DNA from: Cryptomeria japonica
Lineage: Eukaryota; Streptophyta; Pinopsida; Cupressales; Cupressaceae
NCBI RefSeq assembly: GCF_030272615.1
Contig: NC_081414.1
Location: 809,383,069-809,447,068 of the forward strand
DNA: 64,000 nucleotides
Reading direction: 5' to 3'
Each line of letters starts with the position of its first letter. Position 1 is the first letter of the stretch. A program made the translations under genes and the position numbers. A model generated the notes under the pieces. That model was not told the DNA's origin. It ran no database searches and saw only the letters and a list, made by a program, of their open reading frames with translations. Below are positions 11,685 through 24,496 of the stretch, in pieces.

Positions 11685-12808
11685 TTTTAGGCCCAATATG
11701 GAAAGCTAATGTACTAAAAGGAGAGGGGTGAATCAATACTCCAAAACTTTTCTTCAATAATAACTTTACTGTTATGCATAAACCAAATAGTGCAGTAACA
11801 TAATATAAATCTAAAGCAAATAGATAACAATCATACATGATTCACTCCATAACACATATATTTTGGTTATGCAGAAACTCTTGGTTAGAGAGAAAAACTG
11901 TTGTGGGGATGGCACCCACAACTTCACTACTGCAATAATAAAGAGTGCTTGGTTAGAGCTACATGTTTAGCTATTTCTTATAGCTTACCTTGTTAGGAGT
12001 AACAAGATCTGTTAGATCTACCTTACTAAAGGATTTCACAACACTTCAACTAAATGTTGCACCTGGTTAGAGGCTTTACAATTTCTAGACTTGATTAGAG
12101 TCTTTTACTCTGTTAAAGGTTTCTCTTACAACTTCTAAATATTACAATAAAATCATTACAAATATCTCAAACTTTACATCTGGAATGTTATAGCAGATTC
12201 TATGTGCTTAGAATAAGTTACCTTGCTTATAGCATACCTCAGTAACCCATATAGTAACTCGGTAAACCCTTCTATTTACTCTATTCTTCGACTGTTCTCT
12301 GAAAACATTCTCGGTGACCTCTGTGTCTCTGTAATAGTCTTCTGACACTCATGCACACACCTACTTAATTCTTAACTCATGCTGTATAAATAGATCTCTT
12401 ATGACAGTGATACATTCATTGCTTCGATCTTACAAATATGATTTATCGAATGAATAACCATGCAAATTATTTCATTGGTTAGATGACCTCAAAATCATAC
12501 ACAATCTTTAAGTGCAATTTCCAATGTGATAATGGTTAGATGTTCCTCGATCTTGTAACATGTTTTCATATGTATGTCTAGGTTCAATGAACCTGGTAAC
12601 GCGTTTCACTCGGTGTGTCATCTTTGCTACTTGGTAGACATCAAATGATACTCGATAGACAGCTTGGTGTATACTACGTTCTGAGACTACTTTCTTCTGT
12701 AACTAACTAGACTGTTCATACCGACTACATATCTCGGTAGAGATAACCGACTAGAGTGTATAGAATAACTTTGACATGAAACTAATGGCAACTTGATAAG
12801 TAGTAACA
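11685..12808 (-). repeat. Family A LTR 2 (shared central LTR of the dimer)
   Basis: 1,124 bases, exactly as long as LTR 1. The terminal TG is now TT. It has no flanking target duplication, as expected for an LTR shared between two units. Confidence 0.93.
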
Positions 12809-13180
12809 ATCTCCCATTTTGACATTAGTTGAGATGTTTGACCAAAACTACTTTGAAAGTTATAACTCAAAAATCTATATACTTACAAAGTTTGACTATG
12901 CTGACAGTATATACAATAGTTAATAAAATAATAAATTCAGATATACTCCCCTTATCGATATACTATAAAAAAAACTCTAATTTCGCATGCTCAGTGATTT
13001 GTCCTTGATCTTAGCTTATTGTTCTGTACACTGCTCGTTTCACTGCTCTTGGATACTCTGCTTCCTTTGCTCGGTATACGCCTCCTGTATACTATACTCT
13101 TGTTGTTTGATACCTTGAATATTATATCACTCCCCAAGTATTGTAACATATTACTCCCTCGTTTGGACAAACATCAAAAC
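12809..13180 (-). promoter_or_regulatory. Family A unit 2: 3' untranslated region
   Basis: Counterpart of 6009-6380. The tract beside the LTR reads AAAATGGGAGATTG on the minus strand, one G changed to T compared with unit 1. No coding sequence. Confidence 0.6.
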
Positions 13181-16100
13181 TTAATTACCATTCGGGGGTG
13201 GTAACTGATCCAAAATGGATTTGTAGTTGATCCGGGCTTTGGTGAGAGCGACAGAGAGTGCATTCTTGACACTATCCATTAAAGAATTATGTGCTTGAAT
13301 ATTAGCCAATAATGATATTAAGCCATCTAGAGTGCTTCCCTTTTGTGTGGTAGATAAGGAGGTGGCTTGGTTGATCTGTTCTTGGACTGATGAAAGATGA
13401 GGAAGGAATAATGTCTGAAGTGTCATTATGTCCATCCGGATCTTGTGTTCTTCATTTCTTAGGTCCAATTATTAAGCCATGAGCTGTTGTAGCTTTGTAT
13501 AAAAAATTTGAACTGAATTTGGCTCTGTGGTCAGCTTGCGTGAGAGATCAGTGATCTCTTTCTCAATTGCCTCTATTTTATTCTTAATGTCTTTAATGAA
13601 TAAAGAAAATGTGCAGAGTTTTTGAAATAAATAAAGAATGTGCTTGAGTTGAGGAGTCAACTCAGCAATAAGTTTGACAAGTTTAACTTTGCCAATAGCT
13701 ATAGCTTTATGTACCTCTTCTATCATTTTTGTAGTGAGCTCTTTGTCTTTTAGCTTGCTCAAATACTCTGATGCATCTACTCCAGATGTCTCTATCTTTG
13801 TTAGGAGTTCATCTAGTTGAATGTGGATGGTTGCATCAGTTGATACTATAGCTTCAAGTAGCATATCTATTAATAGTGCTTTCACCTTCTAAAGTACCTT
13901 ATTTTTCTTTTGAATGGCCATTTGCTTTTCTTGTTCGGCCTTTGCTTTAAATAGTTCACCGAACTCAATGAGTGCTTGCCCCTTTAATTTTGATATCTCT
14001 ACATTGGGAAATACTATTGGTTTTGACAAATCAACTTTAAAACTATGCTTTTTCATCTTCTTTTCTTTACCTTTCACCGATGGAACTAAGACAATGGCTT
14101 GTGAGGCTTGATGACCCTCAGTAGAGGCAACACTTTCATTGGTTTCTTTAGCCTCTGTAGAGTCCTTTGGTGTCTCGGTACTCGGTGTCCCAGTCGCAAC
14201 ATTCTCAGTGTTAGAAGGTTCTTGAGATGTCTATTCTTGAGTAGTACCTTCTCCTATTGTAGACTTGTGACCTTCAGTGCCTTGATCTGTATCATGAGGG
14301 GTTTCAGTTGAGACAGGTTGCTTGACCGGTGGATAAGCCTAAACTTTTTCCAAGACTGATTCACTAGATACAAGTTTTGCATATGCATTGCCTTCTATCA
14401 TTTCCTATTTTGATGCCTCTATATCCATTACATCTTCATCTATTTGAATGGTGTCAATAGGGTCTTTCTCGGTAACATCAGGATCCTGCTTGGTAACATC
14501 AACAATTTCAACTGTAGCTTGCTCACCGACATCCTTGACTTTAAAGATTTCCTGCCACTTTTCTTTTGTCTCATTTTCCACTTCAATATACAACCCATTC
14601 ATCAATTTTAAGGCTCTCTGCTTGACAAGAAACTTTGAGTTGTAGGTTGTCAAATGTTCTTTAATTTAAGGTACTGACATGTCAGGAAAGAGATGAACCA
14701 GACTCCTTTCTCTGATTTTTTTCTCCGAGTCCATTGCATACTTCCATCTATTATCAATATGCAAGTAAAGTTCATTTGGAAGTGACTTAGCTAGTTACAA
14801 TGGAGCTAATCGGAAATTTAGAAGTGTGCATATGACAGCTTCTTCAATTTGTCTCTTCTCATCATTACTCCTGGTTTCATACTTGACATATCTAAATGAA
14901 CCAAATCCTCCATATTCTTTCAGATTAGCATAGAAGTTTTCAACACTATGTATATTTACCTTCTTACTCTTGACAATCTGGAATTTGCTTGCATCTTCTG
15001 ATTCAGTATCACTAGACTCTTTTGCCAAAATGAGTCTCCAAGTAGATTTCTTGTAGGTCTTTGTTACCATGTGAGTAGTAACACTTTTTGTTTTCTTACT
15101 CGGTGAGGCTGCAGATGCTCTTGTGTTAGGTTGCTTTGGAGGTGGAGTTGGTGGGGCCTTTGATGAATCCAGTTTCTTTCTTTTCAACATTTTACCCTTA
15201 GGAAATTCAGTGCTCAGTGTTATTGCTACCTCTTGGGCTACAGATTCCTCTTCGGTAATGGCAATGGTGCCTTTTACAGGTGTTGAGGAAGAGTCTTCTT
15301 TGAATTTCTCTAACAATGCCTTTATCATTTTTGTTGCCTTTCTTGTAGCTTTGGTTACTACAATGTTCATCTTTACCTTTTCCTTTACTTCCTCATCGAT
15401 TCCATACCTCGGCTTGGTAGCATGCCTTGGTAATGTAAGAAATGTGTCAATTTGCTATTGTGTGATGTCAAAATCAATCTCGTAACCCATCGGTGACAAA
15501 GATTGAGTCCTTGGTTCCACAACATTCACATAATAGTAATCGGTGTCAACTTCAAAACATATATCATTTTTTGTATTTCTCCACTAGTTGGGGTTGAATC
15601 CTATATCTGTTATGCATTTTCTCTTGAAATTTACTGAAGTAATCATCCATAATATCATTGAAATTATCTCCTAACTTCTTAATGAAGTCATTAATCTAAT
15701 GGGTGATTGGTCGGTGTAGTTCCCAAACAACTTTACCGACTGATGGAAACAATTTTTCAAAATAGAAAAACATGCATACCAGTAATGATCCAAACTTTAG
15801 AGTATTAGCCGAGGTGTTCTTCTTCGGCTTCTTGATGGTGTTTATATTCTCAAATAGGTTCTTTAGCAACACCTCACATAGATCAATTTTCATTCCCTTT
15901 TTCATAATTTTGTATGCCAGGTCTACTGCTGCACAGGGTACACTGTTTTCCCTTGTTGATTGGAAGAAACAGTAGCCTAAAACTCTAATGGCAAATTTTA
16001 GTTCTTCATCTGTAAAATTGTTCAATTTCAATCCTCTGCAATCAGATTCTACTCCGGTTAAACTAATCAATTCCTTCTATGATATCATCTTTTGGGCTCA

Positions 16101-16531
16101 GGCATGATCATAAATGGGATAACCGGTAATCAGATGAATGATTTCCTTGGTAATATTAAATGGTTTCTCTTTTAGCCACATGAAATCATCGTGAACTTTC
16201 TCAGAGCAAACTTGACCCACTAGGATTTGAACACACAGGGATAGGTTAGGGCTTTAGTTAATCCCTTGATCTTGACGTGCTCATACTTTCTGTTCAATTT
16301 ACCATCTATGCACAGCTCATCATAGCTGTCTTTAATTTCAACATGACCGAGTTCTTCAACATGACATTTGGTGAAGAATCTCACATCCTCGACTAACAAC
16401 ACTTTGTCCGGGATGAGTGAAAAGGCAGTTTTGTCATCGGGTTCAGAAGCAACTTTGGGAGTCAAAGAGTATTTTAGTGAGGGCTTCTCTACATTCTTGA
16501 CAACTATGGGATCTTGGATCTTGGGCGACAT
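13181..16531 (-). pseudogene. Family A ORF2, unit 2 (unknown conserved protein, broken)
   Basis: Second copy of the large ORF2, 3,351 bases or 1,117 codons from ATG (16529-16531) to TAA (13181). This copy keeps the ATG: MSPKIQDPIVVKNVEKPSLK. The same blocks as in unit 1 follow: CHVEELGHVEI near residue 55, SANTLKFGSLLVCMFFYFEK near 250, the basic linker with RASAASPSKKTKSVTTH, and the C-terminal coiled-coil region with HIQLDELLTKIETSGVDASE. Shared stops with unit 1 (for example the TAG after QKMIS) show some decay predated the dimer or was copied with it. One TAG, in the context CAA-TAG-CAA, is present in all three A copies. Confidence 0.78.
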
Positions 16532-17066
16532 TGTAGATTTCAGATAAAAGCTAAAAAAGGATCCTTATGGTTTTAGGATTTCAAACGACTGGTACTTTAT
16601 ACTTAGCAGATAATGGCAACTAGATAAGATTGGTAAATCAGCTTAAAAATGCGTTGAGATTGATGTAAATACCTTGAATTTGCTTTGTAGGAAGTTTGAT
16701 CGCCTTTGATTCGCTTTTCTCTACTCTCTCAAAAACTTGGTAAGTGTAAATGACCGTGAAAATGCTTTTAAGTACACAATATGCCTTATTGGGCTCTGTG
16801 CAGGCTAGGTCAAAAACATTAAATGCACTCGATTCTACTTTTTCTGCTTTAACCGAGTTACCAAACTTCCTTCATTCACCGACTAGACAAGTTTCCTGTA
16901 TTCACCGACTTGACAGGTTTCCTGTATAGTGCTTAAAAAGACTTTGATATAATTTCAAACTTACTATTACATCTTAATTATGCAAATTTGAATTAAGTAC
17001 ATGATAAAATAGGAACTATTAAGATTTTAACCTTGAGAGAATGCAGTCCCTTCACACCTTTACCGA
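16532..17066 (-). other. Family A leader between gag and ORF2, unit 2
   Basis: Counterpart of 9735-10269, with the 26-base tandem hairpins at 16887-16899 and 16913-16925 (stem ACAGG/CCTGT on the minus strand). No coding sequence is seen. Confidence 0.6.
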
Positions 17067-18416
17067 TTAGTTTGGAATAGGTGCACCTAACTCGGTAGCT
17101 AATGTGCTTTCTTCATTTGACACAATTTCCTTCTTTTTCCAAATCATCTTTAATTTGTCTTTTATTTCTTCAGTGTCTTTTCTAGGTTGATCTCTGCAAT
17201 CTCCAGCTAAATGTCCAACTTTGTGACAATGAAAACATACCATACTAGGATTTCTCCATGATCTTCGGTTGTTCATTCCAAACCTTATTAAATAGTTGGC
17301 ACTTATATGTCCATATCTTCCACAACATTCACACCATATCCTTGTATTGTAATCCCATGGTACTGTAGAATACTATCGGTAAGTATGTGTGTGAGTTCGG
17401 TAACCTCTAGCATTTGCTCAGTGTGCAGACCACATATAGTTATTTTTCTTAAGCTAGCACTTCTCGGTACTATGTCTATATCTATTGCAATTTTTACAAA
17501 ACCCTTTGAATTTTGCCTTTTGATAATTGTTAATAGACTTTGTCCTACATTGATTAGATGTGTGACCATATTTATTTCAGTTGTAACAAGAACCTTTGGA
17601 CTTAGTGACATTCGGTTGCTTACCTTTTCTGATTTGGCACATGTTGGCAGTACCTTGATTTCCATAGTAGTTGCAAATAGGCTTCTTTATTTTGATGTTA
17701 TAATTGTTTCTAGCTTGCTTTGATGATTCTCCTATCTTGGTGGTATGAATTCCCTTCTCAGTAGAGTCTTTTCCTTTGTAACTGAGTCCTGCATCTTTGT
17801 TGGGTCTTCTTGTATTCAGTTGCTCATCCAGCATTTTTGATGCTTCATAACTCTTCTTGATTGTTTCTTTGGATTTCTTCTCTGTTTCAAGTTTATCGGT
17901 TAACCTTGATACTTCAAGTTTCAATGCTTGATTCTCATTATTTTTCAGAATTGCTTCATGATGTGCACAACCTAGTTGATCTGACAGATTTTGTTGAATT
18001 CCAGTCAACCTTGTGATTTCATCATTCTTATCAAATACTAAGACTTCAAGTTGTTGTTTCTCCCTTTCTAGATCTCATACTTTATCCTTGGTTGTCCTCA
18101 ATGCATCAAGATTTTCAGTCATATGTCTGCTGAAATGTTCATGTTCTCTTTTCATTGCTTTTAGTTGATCAGCCAATGCTTTGTTCTTTCCTTTCAATAC
18201 TCCAATCATTTCTTCGGTCTCTTCAGATATACTATTCTCACATGATGTCTCAATTTTCTCCACTAACTCTTGAGAGTCCTGCAAATCATCAGATAATCTT
18301 CTTCTTACTTTCAGATATTTTTGCATTTGTCTTTTCATGTCTGCAATCACTTGATTATCATGATCCAGCTCTTCTTGCAGATACACAATCCTCTGAGATT
18401 GTTTATAGCCTTCCAT
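17067..18416 (-). pseudogene. Family A gag, unit 2 (broken)
   Basis: About 450 codons from ATG at 18414-18416, the first ATG after the primer site (MEGYKQSQRIVYLQEELDHD). It has the same coiled coil, GLGY-type linker and knuckle cluster. The first knuckle has Tyr for its second Cys and has lost residues (CNYYGNQGTANMC). Knuckle 5 is intact: CFHCHKVGHLAGDC. A frameshift falls near 17580-17650 and TGA near 18075, the latter shared with unit 1. It is expected to bind and package element RNA, by analogy with retroelement gag. Confidence 0.8.
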
Positions 18417-18465
18417 TGATAAGATCTTTCTCTTTAGGTAGTTAAACCCTTTTCCAAGATTCAAG

Positions 18466-18478
18466 CTCTGATATCAAT
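18466..18478 (-). promoter_or_regulatory. Primer binding site, family A unit 2
   Basis: Minus strand ATTGATATCAGAGC, adjacent to LTR 3. It matches the initiator Met tRNA site with one G-to-A change. This marks LTR 3 as the 5' LTR of the whole element. Confidence 0.8.
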
Positions 18479-19617
18479 TGTTAGGCCCAATATGGAAAGC
18501 TAATGTACTTAGAGGGGAGGGGTGAATCAGTACTCCAAAACTTTTCTTCAATAATAACTTTACTGTTATGCATAAACCAAATAGTGTTGTAACATAATAT
18601 AAAGCTAAAGCAAATAGATAACAATCATACATGATTCACTCCATAACACATATATTTTGGTTACGCAGAAACTCGTGGTTAGGGAGAAAAAATGCAGTGG
18701 GGATTTCACCCACAACTTCACTACTGCAATAATAAAGAGTGCTCGGTTAGAGCTACATGTTTAGCTATTTCGGATAGCTTACCCTGTTAGGAGTAACAAG
18801 ATCTCTTAGATCTACCTTGCTAAAGGATTTCACAACACTTCAACTAAATGTTGCACCTGGTTAGAGGCTTTACAATTTATAGACTTGATTAGAGTCTTTT
18901 ACCTTGTTAAAGGTTTCTCTTACAACTTATAAATATTACAATAAAATCATTACAAATATCTCATGCTTTACATCTCGAATGTTATAGCAGGTTCTATGTG
19001 CTCAAAATAAGTTACCTTGCTTATAGCATACCTCGGTAACCCATATAGTAACTCGGTAAACCATTCTATTTACTCTATTCTCTGACTGTTCTCTGAAAAC
19101 CTTCTCGGTGACCTCTGTGTCTCTGTAATAGTCTTCTTACACTCATGCACACACATACTTAATTCTTAACTCATGTTGTATAAATAGATCTCTTATGATG
19201 GTGATCCATTCATTGCTTCGATCTTACAAATATGATTTATCGAATGAATAACCATGCAAATTATTTCACTGGTTAGATATCCTCAAAATCATACACAATC
19301 TTTAAATGCAATTTCCAATGTGATAACGGTTAGATGTTCCTCAATCTTGTAACATGTTTTCATATGTATGTCCAGGTTCAATGAATCTAGTAACACATTT
19401 CACTCGGTGTATATCAACTCGGTGTGTCATCTTTGTTGCTCAGTAGACATGAAATTATACTCGTTAGACAGCTCGGTGTATACTACGTTCTGAGACTACT
19501 TTCCTCTGTAACCGACTAGACTGTTCATTCCAACTGAATATCTCGGTAGAGATAACCGACTAGAGTGTATAGAATAACTTTGACATGAAACTAATGGCAA
19601 CTTGATAAGTAGTAACA
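18479..19617 (-). repeat. Family A LTR 3 (5' end of the dimer)
   Basis: 1,139 bases, TGTTAGG to AGTAACA, followed by TTCAC at 19618-19622. It is 15 bases longer than the other two because of an extra copy of a TATATCAACTCGGTG-like segment near 19400-19425. Confidence 0.93.
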
Positions 19618-20021
19618 TTCACCCCAGAGATTTTTGAGAAGACACTTGGAGATTATTATCACGCTAATTTCACTCTGGAGTCATTGAAGATTATTGTGCT
19701 TTTTAGATTATTTGCATCCATTTTTCATCCATTATTGCTTGCATCCATTATTGCTTGAATCCATTATTGCTTGAATTATTCATGCATCTTGCATTCATAT
19801 AGTTAATATCATATAGATTAAATCCTTCATCTTGGTGTAGTCTAGTCACTGGTATTGCTTATAAAAATCTGAGAGCAATCTTATACTCGCATCTTTTAGA
19901 AGGCAATTAGTCGCTTTGTTATGGTTTTTTTTATTTATTGATTATTGATTACTAACCATACATATAATGACTTAATTGAAGTGTTGTGCTTGCATCTTAC
20001 AGACCACTTTTTCACACACAC
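19618..20021 (+). repeat. Element G LTR, right part, and junction to element C
   Basis: Starts with the TTCAC duplication and resumes the AT-rich G LTR (CCCAGAGA repeats the CCAGAGAATTC motif left of the insertion). No coding sequence. The end of G and start of C cannot be fixed exactly; the first clear C residues begin near 20022. Confidence 0.5.
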
Positions 20022-21646
20022 ACTTAGATCCCTTAAACCTAAGTATGATACAAAGGTTTCTGCAATAGAAGAAGCAAAAGATCTGAAATTATTTATAATG
20101 GTTGAGTTGTATGGTTCCCTAACTTCTTATGAAATGAGGACTGTCGGTACTGAGGCTGTGAAGAAAGAAGCTGCATTCAAAACATCAAGAAAAGGAAAAG
20201 AAGAGTCTTCTCATGATGGAACCAATCAATACTCTGATGATAACATGGAAAAATTTGTCAAAAGACTCAAGATGGGTTTAGGAAAATACAAAGGCAAGTT
20301 GCCCCTAAAATGTTTCAACTATGGAAAGATTGGACATTTTGCTTCCAAATGTCCCTATGGTAATAAGAAAGAAGATGATCAATCAAGTGGTAGCAGATCA
20401 TACAATAAAAATAGGAAGAAGAATGTCTACCAGTATGGTAGAAGAGGCAGCAGAAGCATAATAGCCTTTACACACATGAGAATGATACCACTAATGAGGA
20501 GAGTGTCTCAGATGACTGTTGTAGTGAAGATGATGTCAGTGAAACCCTTTTCATTGCCCAAGAGGTTCCAGTACCTGAAGAAAGAGAAGAGGAAGCACAA
20601 GAAGGAGAAGTAGATCTTGAAGCAGAGTTCATTAGTGCCTTGGAAGAGCTGAAGAAAACAAGAAGAGATCTGAAGAAGGTGAAAAAGGTTGCAGCTGAAG
20701 AATAAGAGATGTTGGAGAAATCTCTTCAAGAATCCAAGAAAACAATTGCAAATCTAAAACTTCAATTGGAAGAAGCCAAGAGGATCTGTGAAGTTACTAG
20801 CACTGGTTTGATTAAAAAGTAGAAGGAGCATCACAACCTAGAAGAATAAATTATCAAGCTCCAGAAGGAATTAGAGAAAAGAAAGGAAGAAATGAAAGTG
20901 AGAATAAAATATGAAGGAAGCACTAAAGCTTTAGACAAGATGTTGAGCAAACGAAAGAAATCTAAGGATACTAGTGGCTTAGGATTTGAAGAGGGTCAAA
21001 GTTCAAATAGAAAAGATACATCTAGTAAGGAGATACTATTTACTTCTTCAAATGACGGTGAAGAGAAGAAGACATTCACGGTAAGCAAAGATACTGGTAA
21101 GAAGACATATGTAAATGCTGTTAAGAACTGGTATGCACAATCAATGAACCAGAGACCATACACAATGCACCGACATGAAGATTAAAGGAGAAAGGCAAGA
21201 GCTGATCATGAAGGATTCACCATAATCAGCAACATGAAAGGAAGATGCCTTATGAGGCAGTCATTTGTAGGACCAAGACAATCTAACCGGTATGTTCCAA
21301 ACTTTCATGTTTATTGTCATCAGTGTAATAAGTTTGGTCATAAAATGGAAAACTGTAGGAAAATGAATGTAAACCCCAGTTTTGAGAGTAGAAACTCATT
21401 TGTTGAATTACAAGGTACAAATGTTACTTGCTATAATTGCAATGAGTTTGGTCATAAGATTTATGAGTGTAGGAGAAGTGTGCAGATCTCCTACAAGAAT
21501 GCTTTGGATACATCTTTCAATGCTAATGTAAAATGTTACAAGTGTCAAAATTTTGGTCACATAGCAAGGCATTGTAAGCTGAGAACTGGTGAGAAAAATA
21601 AAACTGCACTGGATCAAAAGATAGAGAATAACCAGAACACAAGATG
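20022..21646 (+). pseudogene. Element C gag (UBN2 type, coiled coil, four CCHC knuckles)
   Basis: Starts inside the capsid-like UBN2 domain (LRSLKPKYDTKVSAIEEAKD, then ELYGSLTSYEMRT). The first knuckle is CFNYGKIGHFASKC (one Cys now Tyr). A Glu/Lys-rich coiled coil at about 20620-20900 leads to STKALDKMLSKRKKSKDTSG and LGFEEGQSS, then three knuckles: CHQCNKFGHKMENC, CYNCNEFGHKIYEC, CYKCQNFGHIARHC. The second half closely parallels the gag of families A and B, so those gags probably come from a copia gag of this kind. Three in-frame stops lie at about 20700-20850, and another after 21183. Confidence 0.8.
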
Positions 21647-21740
21647 ATAGAAGAGGAGAAAAATGAAGAGAAACAGGTTTGGATAGAGAAGAAGAAGAAT
21701 AAGATAGTGTCAAGCTTGATTGTGTAGACTTCTCTACTTG

Positions 21741-24496
21741 TTGAAAGGAAGAATTTATGGGTAGTTGATAGTTGCTGCTCAAATCACATGACCGAAGACA
21801 AGAAAAAGTTTATTAAGCTTGATGATTGGAATGGTGGTTCTGTTCATTTTGGTGACAACTCCTCCATCAAGATTAAAGGCCTTGGTATAGTGAATATTGA
21901 TGGCAAGCTTAAGGCTCATGATGTGTACTACGTGGAAGGACTGAAGCATAATCTATTGAGTGTAAGTTAGATCTGTGACAAAGGGTACAAGTTCACATTT
22001 GACTCTACTAGTTGTCAAATAAGAAAGCAGAGTATCGGCTAGGTTGGGGAAGAAGGAAAGAGAACAGATGGTAATGGCTACAATATGAAGAAATGCTACG
22101 AGTCCCAATGCATCATGGGACAGGTTGATGAAAGCTAGCTATGGCACCAGAGATTAGGTCATGTGAACTTTGACAATCTCATGAAGATAAGAAAGAACCG
22201 GTATGAAAGAAACATTCCACAAATAAGAAAACCAGTAAGTACTTTTTGAGATGAATGTATCAAAGGCAAGAAAATCAAAGTAAGTTGTAAAAAAAAAGAG
22301 TACAATTAGTGCATGTAGATTTGTGTGGGCCATCAAGGACAAGGGCTCTGACCGGATATAGATAATTCATGTTGTTCATTGATGACTACTCAAGGATGAC
22401 TTGGGTGACATTTTTGCATGAAAAATCATAGGCATTTGAAAGATTCAATATTTTTAGAAGGATGGTTGAAAATGATAGTGGACACTGGTTAAAGTGTTTG
22501 AGCTCAAACCGGGGTGGACAATATTCTTCAAATGAGTTTATTGACAATTGTGAGAAACATGAAATCCGGAGACAGTATTCAACAACAAGAACAGCATTGT
22601 AGAATGGTGTGGCGAAAAGGAAGAATAGGACAGTAAAGGAAATGCCTAGAACAATGTTAAATGAGGCTAGCATACTGGATACATACTGGAAGGAATAAAT
22701 TCATAATGTTGTCTACACATTAAACTGGGTATAGCTAAGAGTGAATAGTAGAATGACTCCCTATGAGTTATGGCACAACTAGAAACCATCACTAAAGCAT
22801 TTTAGAGTGTTTGGAAGTAAGTGCTTCATCAAGAGAGATGCAAATGGATTAGGAAGTTTTGATTCCATAAGTGATGAAGGAATCTTCCTAGGTTACTCAA
22901 CCAAGAGCAAAGCTTACAAATGCTACAACAAGAATTTGAGAAAAATGGTTGATAGTGTAAATGTGAGAATAGATGAAGACCTACATAAGAAATAATCTAT
23001 ACCGGCACCCTATATTGATGTTTCAGATGATGAGCATGAAGATCAATCTGAAAATTGACTAGTAGAGGAAGCACCAAGCAAGAACTCCAACCGATATATG
23101 CAGAAGAACCATCCAGAAGAACAAATCATAGGAGATAAAAGTGAAGGTGTGCAAACCAGAAGAAGACTAGCCCGGAATGATGAGCACGTAAATTTCTACC
23201 TCATGATAGAGCTTGAACCCAAAAATTTTGATGAAGTAAGCAAAAGTGAGAAATGGGTAGATGCCATGAATGAAGAGTTGACATAAATTGAGAAGAATAA
23301 AACATGGGAACTTATTCCTAGACTAGCAGACAATAATGTCACAGGTACTAAGTGGGTCTACCGGAATAAGATAAATGAAGAAGGCAAGATAATCCAACAT
23401 AAAGAAAAGTTAGTTTGCAAAGGGTATGCTCAAGTGGAAGGTATTGACTTCAAAGAAACCTTTGCACCGGCCACTAGGTTAGAGGCAATAAGAATGTTTT
23501 TTGCTTTCTCTACCTACAAATGTTACAAGGTCTACCAAATGGATGCCAAACCTGCCTTTTTGAATGGTAATCTTGAAGAAGAGATATATATGGAACAACT
23601 GGAGGGTTATCTTTTACATGATGATGTGAGTTTTTTATGTCGGTTGAAGAAAGCCTTTTATGGTTTGAAGCAAGCTCCCAGAGCATGATATTCCTAGTTG
23701 GATAAATACTTGAAGGAGCAAGGATTCCACAAATGGAATGTAGACAGTAACTTTTATGTCAAGATAAATGGAGTTTATATGATTATAGTGGTTGTATATG
23801 TGGATGATATTATCTTTGGTAGAGACAAGGACATCATGTGCAAATAATTTGCAGATCAGATGAAGATAGAATTTGAGATGTCCATGCTAGGTGAGTTGTC
23901 CTATTTTCTTGGTTTGCAGATCTCACAACAGGAGAAATGAATTTTCATCTCCCAAACCAAGTATGCAAAAGACATGTTGAAGAAATTTCAAATAAAGGAC
24001 ACCAAATCGGTAAGTACTCCCATGGTTACCAGTTGTAAGTTGAGCAAACTAGATGAGTCACTAGAAGTTGAGTAAACACTGTATAGGTCTATGATTGGTA
24101 GTCAGTTATATCTAACAACATCTAGACCGGATATTGTACAAGTTGTTTGCATGGTAGCAAGATTCCAAGTTGCTCCTAAGTAGTCTCACTTAAATGCAAT
24201 CAGGAGAATTTTCAGGTGCCTACAAGGAACTATCAGTTATGGCTTGTGGTATCCAAAGAAAGGAGACTTCTCTTTGCAGGCTTATACTGATGCAGATTGG
24301 GTAGGAAATATTGATGACCAAAAAAGAACAAGTGAAGGTGCTTTCTACTTAGGAGATCAGTTAGTATCATGGCACATCAAAAAATAAGACTCGCTGTCAT
24401 TATCCATTGCTGAGGCTGAAAATATAGTTGCTACTACATGTTGCTCACAAGTGATATGGATGAAGAAGACATTGAAGGACATACAGGTGGAGATAC
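21741..24496 (+). pseudogene. Element C pol: protease, integrase, reverse transcriptase, RNase H (broken)
   Basis: Protease motif at about 21758 reads WVVDSCCSNHMT; the usual Asp-Ser-Gly is Asp-Ser-Cys here, while D and E have DSGCSHHMT. GAG-pre-integrase follows (VYYVEGLKHNLLSVS). Integrase (about 22310-22800) is shredded by frameshifts. Reverse transcriptase keeps ETFAPATRLEAIRMFFAFST, YQMDAKPAFLNGNLEEEIYM and the YVDDIIFG active site near 23797. RNase H shows AYTDADWVG and SIAEAE. At 23686-23697 two stops replace likely Trp (TGA) and Gln (TAG) codons. Cut at 24496 by element D. Confidence 0.85.

Larger units (their letters stand above)
4885..19617 (-). mobile_element. Family A non-autonomous LTR retrotransposon, tandem dimer with three LTRs
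   Basis: Three copies of one LTR (4885-6008, 11685-12808, 18479-19617) alternate with two copies of one internal region (6009-11684, 12809-18478), giving a repeat period of about 6.8 kb. The outer ends are flanked by the 5-bp duplication TTCAC, so the whole dimer behaves as a single insertion. Read on the minus strand, each unit runs LTR, primer site for initiator Met tRNA, gag with coiled coil and CCHC knuckles, about 0.5 kb leader, ORF2, polypurine tracts, LTR. There is no protease, integrase, reverse transcriptase or RNase H. The primer site and gag type indicate a Ty1/copia origin. LTR recombination between two elements or a template switch during reverse transcription could produce this form. 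Confidence 0.92.
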
